DNA from: Thinopyrum elongatum
Lineage: Eukaryota > Streptophyta > Magnoliopsida > Poales > Poaceae
NCBI GenBank assembly: GCA_011799875.1
Contig: JAAAXO010000142.1
Location: forward strand, 462,853 to 526,852
Reading direction: 5' to 3'
Length of the DNA: 64,000 bases
The position numbers and the translations under genes are program-made. Each line of letters opens with the position of its first letter. Positions within the stretch are counted from its first letter, which is position 1. The notes under the pieces were generated by a model. The model was given only the letters and a program-made list of their open reading frames with translations. It was not told the DNA's origin and did no database searches. Shown one piece after another: positions 59,667 through 64,000 of the stretch.

Positions 59667-60044
59667 CTGAAACAGAGGAAACTCATGATTGTCAAAAGAC
59701 AAGGAGAAGTATAACCGATCTCGGAGAGAAAGGTTAAACAAAACAATGGAAAGGAAAATGATTATCAGACTAATCAGATCAATGTCAGGGAAATCGCACA
59801 TATATCCAGCTCTCCGGGTGGATGAGAATTACGAGATCCTAAGTGTCGGCGTTAGTAAACTTTAGTTAACCCGAAAGGAAGAGAGGTCAGAGTCCCAGAG
59901 TAAAGATGAGGAATAAAAGATACTAATACCACCCAATTGGCGATGTGGGCCCGTAAGACACACAGCCAAGTTAGTAAAATAGTTTTGGACCACTAGACTC
60001 AACTTCGGCCAAGGAGTTGGAAAGGGGATTCCTACAGGCAGTCG
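59667..60044 (-). other. Untranslated leader of derivative 2
   Basis: 378 bp between PBS and the start codon. It contains no long ORF and ends TTTCAG-ATG, which resembles a 3' splice site. Its second half is the segment duplicated inside the + strand element (26743-26947). Confidence 0.75.
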
Positions 60045-60056
60045 GCTCTGATACCA
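60045..60056 (-). other. Primer-binding site of derivative 2
   Basis: On the - strand TGGTATCAGAGC starts a few bases after LTR F (GGCGTCAC-AAGT), the same spacing class as in the + strand element. Confidence 0.9.
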
Positions 60057-60061
60057 ACTTG

Positions 60062-61164
60062 TGACGCCCCCGGCCCGATCGTGCACTAATCATACACGCA
60101 AATGCACACGATCAAGCCTAAGGACTCACGGGAAGATATCACAACACAACTCTAAAACATAAATAAAGTCATACAAGCTTTATATGACAAGCCAGGGGCC
60201 TCGAGGGCTCGAATACATAAGCTTGCGAACAAGCGTCAACGGAAGCATCAGATATCTGAGTACAGATATGAAATAGAAACAGAAAGGCCTTTAGAAAGGC
60301 GGGGCAAAATAAAACACTACGATCGAAAGGCGAAGGCCTCCTGCCTGGGACCCTCCGATCCTACTCCTGGTCGTCAGTCAACTCGTAGTAGTATCCATCC
60401 TCTGGGTAGTAGTAGTAGCGATCGTCGGGGCATCTATCTCAGGGGGCTCCGTCCTCTGGTCACGTCAAACTGATATGGGGAGAAAAAGGAAAACAAAGCA
60501 ACCGTGAGTACTCAGAAGTACTCAGCAAGCAAGGATCTACACTACATATGCAACATTATCAAGGGGAGGCTGTATATGTGGACTGGGCTGCAGAAATGCC
60601 AGAATAGAGAGAAGGCCTAGTCCTATCGAAGACTAGCATCTTCAGCGGTCTTGCAGCAGTAGAAGAGAGTAGAACAATACCATATAATGTAGCAGTAATA
60701 TTATCAACCTCACCCAGAGATCCTTTCTCGACTCCCTGCGAGAAAGCAATCCCAGAGCCATAAAGTCATCAAACCTCGTCCTGAGATCCTTTCTCGACTC
60801 CCTGTGAGAAAGCGATCCCAGAGCCAATACAGTCATCAACCTGTTAACGTCTCAAGGGTCCAGTTCTAGTTGTATCGATCGGGATACAACTCCGAGTGTC
60901 CTTTACCGTAGGACCGGCTATCGATAGAAATGTTCTTCCCTGCAGGGGTGCACCAACTTACCCATCACGCTCGCTTAACTCCGGCCGGACACACTTTCCT
61001 GGGTCATGCCCGGCCTCGGCCAAATGACACATCGCAACCCTACCTACAGCTCAGCAGAGAGGTCCCCGTCGGTCTACATCCTAAGCGCTCAGAGGTCTTG
61101 GGCCATCGCCCTGTGCACTCCGAGTCGTTGCGTGCAGGGGGAAGCCAGGCACCAGGGGGGCGCC
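60062..61164 (-). mobile_element. 5' LTR F, only its last 1.1 kb, interrupted by copia insertion
   Basis: It is nearly identical to the corresponding part of LTR E (53727-54829) and ends at CAGGGGGGCGCC, where E continues with GGTCCGTCC. At that point TGTAGGAG of a copia LTR begins. The rest of LTR F should lie beyond the copia element outside the window. The high F/E similarity suggests a comparatively recent insertion. Confidence 0.92.
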
Positions 61165-62116
61165 TGTAGGAGATATGCCCTAGAGGCAATAATAAATGTT
61201 ATTATTTATCTCCGTGTTCATAATTAGGTTTATGTTCCATGCTATAACTGCTGTGGTTCCCGAGCCCGTATATCCATAAAGGCTCTGGGGAAAACCCATG
61301 TGCACGTGTGGAATAATAAACAGTAAAATGTATTCCTAGTCATGCCTCTAAGACTAGCTCAAGTGTTGCATGATGATTATGTTTTCCCAATCATGGGCAT
61401 GTCTATGCCATCAACTTTGAGGGCACAATGTTAGAAGAACATTTGTGTTGAATCGACCCGATTGGTGTTATGCTATGAGATTCATTCGTCACAAGTTAAT
61501 GGTTAATAGCACAGAGATGGTTAACGTTTGCTTGATTCCTCAGACCATGAGAGTATCGAGTTTCTTCATGCTTGCTTCATGAACTTTGGGGTTTGTTAAA
61601 CGTCATCCGTAAATGGGTGGCTATTACGGCGGCTTACGGGTTCATGGGAAAGTATGTCAAGTAACTTGATAGCTCAAGATTGGGATTTGCTCCTCCGGCG
61701 ATGGAGAGATATCTCTGGGCCCTCTCGGTGTTACGGTATCCATCATCGTCTGGCCAGACACTTTGTGATTTGATCACGGGGATGCCGGAACACGGTAACG
61801 AGAAAAGAGAACAATACCGATAACGGGGTAACTGGCATAGTGGACAAGTTGTTGATCCACGGGGATGCCAACATGTCTAACCTTGGGTATTTGTAACATA
61901 TCGTGAAGCAACAGGAATAGCACACGGCAACTGGAGGTTCACTCGAATATTCATTCGTGTGGGTATAGGGGTCAATATGGGTGTCCACGGCTCCGATGTT
62001 GATCATTGATCGGAAGGGGTTCCAGGTCATGTCTATACTTCACCGAACCTATAGGGTCACACGCTTAAGGGTCATCTATCTGCTGAATACTAGACAAGGA
62101 GTCTGAGAGAAAATCA

Positions 62117-62392
62117 CCGAAAAAGTTTCGGACACCGAAAAGTTTCGGACAGCGGAAAAGTTCCGCAGAGAGAGGTCACCGGATGAGTTCCGGTGAAACT
62201 GAAAAGTTGTTTCAGGGGATACCATTAAGTCAAAATGGTTTCGGCACATGCCTGATAATTCTTGGAGGATGCCAGAATCATTCTGGAAACTTCTGGGAAT
62301 TTTCTGGAAGAAAAACCGGAAATGTTCCGGGGCTGCCGGAACCGCTTCAGATGCTTTTCGCAGATGAAATCACTAAACTGGAATTGTTCCAG
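62117..62392 (+). repeat. Series of nine short perfect palindromes in the copia U3
   Basis: Arms and positions: CCGAAA/TTTCGG (62117-62131 and again 62135-62148), GCGGAA/TTCCGC (62152-62166), TCACCGGA/TCCGGTGA (62176-62196), CTGAAA/TTTCAG (62199-62215), ACCATT/AATGGT (62221-62239), CCAGAAT/ATTCTGG (62272-62286), CCGGAA/TTCCGG (62316-62330), CTGGAA/TTCCAG (62378-62392). Most share a GAA...TTC core, with outer bases that differ but remain complementary. Confidence 0.85.
62280..62310 (+). promoter_or_regulatory. Two abutting perfect heat-shock elements
   Basis: 62280-62294 fits nTTCnnGAAnnTTCn without mismatch (TTC 62281, GAA 62286, TTC 62291). 62296-62310 fits nGAAnnTTCnnGAAn without mismatch (GAA 62297, TTC 62302, GAA 62307). 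These are the trimeric binding sites of plant heat-shock factors. They lie about 280-310 bp upstream of the TATA box. Heat induction is inference. Confidence 0.6.
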
Positions 62393-62589
62393 AACGCATT
62401 GAAAATTATTTTAGTGGGTACTGGAAATGTACTAAGCCCACATAAATATTTTCAGTTTGAACGGACGCTGAAAAATGTCGTCGTGAATAGTGAAAGTGCT
62501 TTTTGGATGGCTTCTTGGAGAAGCCACCTTGAGGGTCCTTTGGTATTTTTCCCCTTGGCTTCTTGGAGAAGCCACCCTTGGGCTTGGCC

Positions 62590-62597
62590 TATAAATA
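62590..62597 (+). promoter_or_regulatory. TATA box of the copia LTR
   Basis: TATAAATA in GGCCTATAAATAGGGG is a strong plant TATA box. Transcription should start near 62620-62630, and the hexamer repeat segment would then be transcribed. Confidence 0.75.
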
Positions 62598-62812
62598 GGG
62601 GTGGAGGGGGCTGCCTAAAGACTCACTCTTTCTCACATATACATGCCATTGCAATGATCTGGCTTCTCTCTCCCTCCCACGAAAAGAGTTTCGTAGAGCC
62701 GAAAGGCTGTCTGGGTTCCGGTGGGAACTAGTTCTAGACGGCGAAGCCCTGCCGGATAGTTGACACCGTATGTGTGCAACTCTGTAGAGAGGTCGTAGTT
62801 TCGATCTTAGTG

Positions 62813-62986
62813 CCCGAGGGGCTGTTCGTGAGTGCCTCCCGAAGGGCTGTCCAAGTGACGGTCCGAGTTCTGTGAGTCCTCCCGAAGGGCTGTCCGAGTG
62901 ACCGTTCGAGTTTCGAAGGTCCTCCCGAAGGGCTGTCCGCGACACCGTCCGGGGGACTGTTTGACCGCCTCCCGGAGGGCTGTCCG
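62813..62986 (+). repeat. Spaced tandem repeat CCCGAAGGGCTGTCCG in the copia LTR
   Basis: Five near-identical 16-bp cores at 62813, 62838, 62881, 62924 and 62971 (spacing 25, 43, 43, 47), with partly repeated spacers (GAGTGAC, GTTCGAG). They lie in the R/U5 part. Function is unknown. Confidence 0.75.
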
Positions 62987-63193
62987 AAGGGAAGACGAGG
63001 GTATACATCCTCGCGGTTGGGAGGTTGTAAATCCTAGCTGCGGGGATCTGCACCACCGATCGTCATCGACTCTACTTTCGCTGCGCTACGAGTCGGTAAC
63101 GAAAATGATCAAACCTTGTATGCAGTCTCCATAGTGGTCCTGGGCTGGTGCGTAGGTCGGAAAATTTTTGTTTTCTGCTGCGTTACCCTACAG

Positions 63194-63207
63194 TGGCATC
63201 ATGAGCC
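63194..63207 (+). other. Copia primer-binding site
   Basis: TGGCATCATGAGCC begins two bases after the LTR. It resembles the tRNA-Met PBS TGGTATCAGAGCC with a substitution and an inserted base. The insert may weaken priming if it is real. Confidence 0.75.
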
Positions 63208-64000
63208 GTGCTATGCGTAGATTCAGGTTGCGATCTAGAATACATAGAGATGTATGGGTGTTGCACAATATAATTAGGTAGTAGATGAGTTCTATTACTG
63301 AAAATTATTTGTGCGGGTAGCAGATGAAATCTGTTACCCGATGTTCTTGTTGCTTCCCTGGAATTTGCATATTTCTGATCTTGATAACAGTATGGTGGAG
63401 TTTCAAAGTTCTGGCAATCCACGATCCTGATTGATCAACGAAGTGCTAACAGTTCATTGAATTCCACCGTAGTTAAAAGGAAAGATGAAATTTCGCAGAC
63501 AAAAGGGCAATGCAGATATGATCTGCACGGGGGTCATGCGTATGACGAAGTTTAGTATGGGGCTCGAGATTTTATTATCTCGGTTTTCATACACCCTGGA
63601 AAGTTAATCTAGCGACTTGAATTATCATACTTGATGATGGACGTTGGTAGCTTCGGTTTGTTTCGAAACCTTAGAAGCCACGTAAAACAAGTTTTTGCAT
63701 GAACCGATTAGAGGCGTCTAACTTGGTTTTGCAGGAGGGTTTGCATGTGCATATGATGTGGTATAGCAGTGCTCATAATAATTTGATTATGTATGAGATG
63801 ACTATATAATGTAAATTTATTGACCTGCGTGTCATGATTCGGCATGATGGCTGGAGCCATATGATTGCACTTTAATGACCTGCGTGTCAACCTTGTTGTA
63901 ATGCATTATTTTATTAGCTATAAAGATAGCAATATTATCTGGTGCATCGACATGGTGGTGGCAATCTTCGCGAAGGTGAACACCGACGCGAATGCCGAAG
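63208..64000 (+). mobile_element. Untranslated leader of the copia element, runs out of the window
   Basis: About 790 bp between PBS and the window end without a credible coding region. The gag-pol ORF must lie further right. A duplicated phrase GACCTGCGTGTCA occurs at about 63822 and 63878. I see no other feature in it. Confidence 0.7.

Larger units (their letters stand above)
53727..61164 (-). mobile_element. Gypsy deletion derivative 2: RNase H-integrase-chromodomain, 5' LTR cut by copia
   Basis: On the - strand: truncated 5' LTR F, PBS, leader, one long ORF, PPT, 3' LTR E. Gag, protease and reverse transcriptase are absent, yet the remaining ORF is uninterrupted for over 2 kb. The + strand element shares the same internal deletion joint, so the deletion is older than both insertions and the derivative was copied after it arose. 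Confidence 0.85.
61165..63192 (+). mobile_element. Ty1/copia 5' LTR, 2.03 kb
   Basis: It begins TGTAGGAGATATGCCCTAG and ends CCCTACA, with perfect 6-bp inverted ends TGTAGG/CCTACA, and is followed by a primer-binding site. The first bases (ATATGCCCTAGAGGCAATAA) resemble, from memory, the start of BARE/Angela/WIS LTRs of the Triticeae; the clade is not certain. U3 holds a palindrome-rich stretch (62117-62392), two heat-shock elements (62280-62310) and TATAAATA (62590-62597). A spaced repeat with GGGCTGTCCG lies at 62813-62986. The upstream 5-bp flank is GCGCC; the matching downstream duplication would be outside the window. ORFs inside are not considered genes. Confidence 0.9.

Noticed and set aside
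62183..62731. 182-codon ORF in the copia LTR
   Set aside because: It spans the palindrome series, the TATA box and the likely transcription start, so it cannot be an ordinary coding region.

Overview
The window comes from a large, repeat-rich plant genome, most likely a pooid grass (wheat, barley, rye or oat relatives). It holds nested Ty3/gypsy retrotransposons with unusually long LTRs of about 4 kb, a Ty1/copia LTR whose first bases resemble what I remember of the BARE/Angela/WIS group, and a long 44-bp satellite. I see no host protein gene, tRNA or rRNA. Every convincing coding region belongs to a retrotransposon. Family and species names are inference; the element structures are read from the sequence.

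Layout, left half (all + strand): partial gypsy LTR 'B1' (1-2876); 44-bp satellite (2878-10731); a homopolymer-like block that looks like a sequencing or assembly artefact (10732-12796); satellite (12797-13906); solo LTR 'A1' (13908-17969); satellite (17971-21624); a gypsy element with 5' LTR 'A2' (21626-25674), PBS, truncated gag, a broken RNase H-integrase-chromodomain ORF, PPT and 3' LTR 'A3' (29038-32437); A3 is fused to the 3' part of another LTR, 'B2' (32438-34972); satellite (34974-42160, with 25 Ns at 36566-36590).

Right half (all - strand, mirror image): after a 40-bp non-satellite junction (42161-42200) the satellite continues in reverse complement (42201-46955). It is followed by LTR 'D' (46957-51180), a gag-only internal region preceded by an extra ORF (51181-53724), LTR 'E' (53727-57575), an RNase H-integrase-chromodomain internal region (57576-60061) and LTR 'F' (60062-61164). 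F is cut by a + strand copia LTR (61165-63192), whose PBS and untranslated leader run to the window end.

How the parts fit: the gypsy copies are complementary deletion derivatives of one chromovirus-like family. One retains ORF1 plus gag, one retains RNase H-integrase-chromodomain, and one is a chimera. No copy encodes reverse transcriptase or a complete protease, so none could move without help. LTR and satellite always occur in the same relative orientation, and every LTR end meets the satellite in the same 44-bp phase. This suggests they were duplicated together after one or a few insertions. The most interesting signals are: an ORF upstream of gag with a double-stranded-RNA-binding-domain-like pattern; a set of conserved hairpins in the gypsy LTRs whose stems change while pairing is kept; and two abutting perfect heat-shock elements in the copia LTR. 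Bases 1 to about 14450 are rich in indels relative to their cleaner copies, so small differences there should not be trusted.
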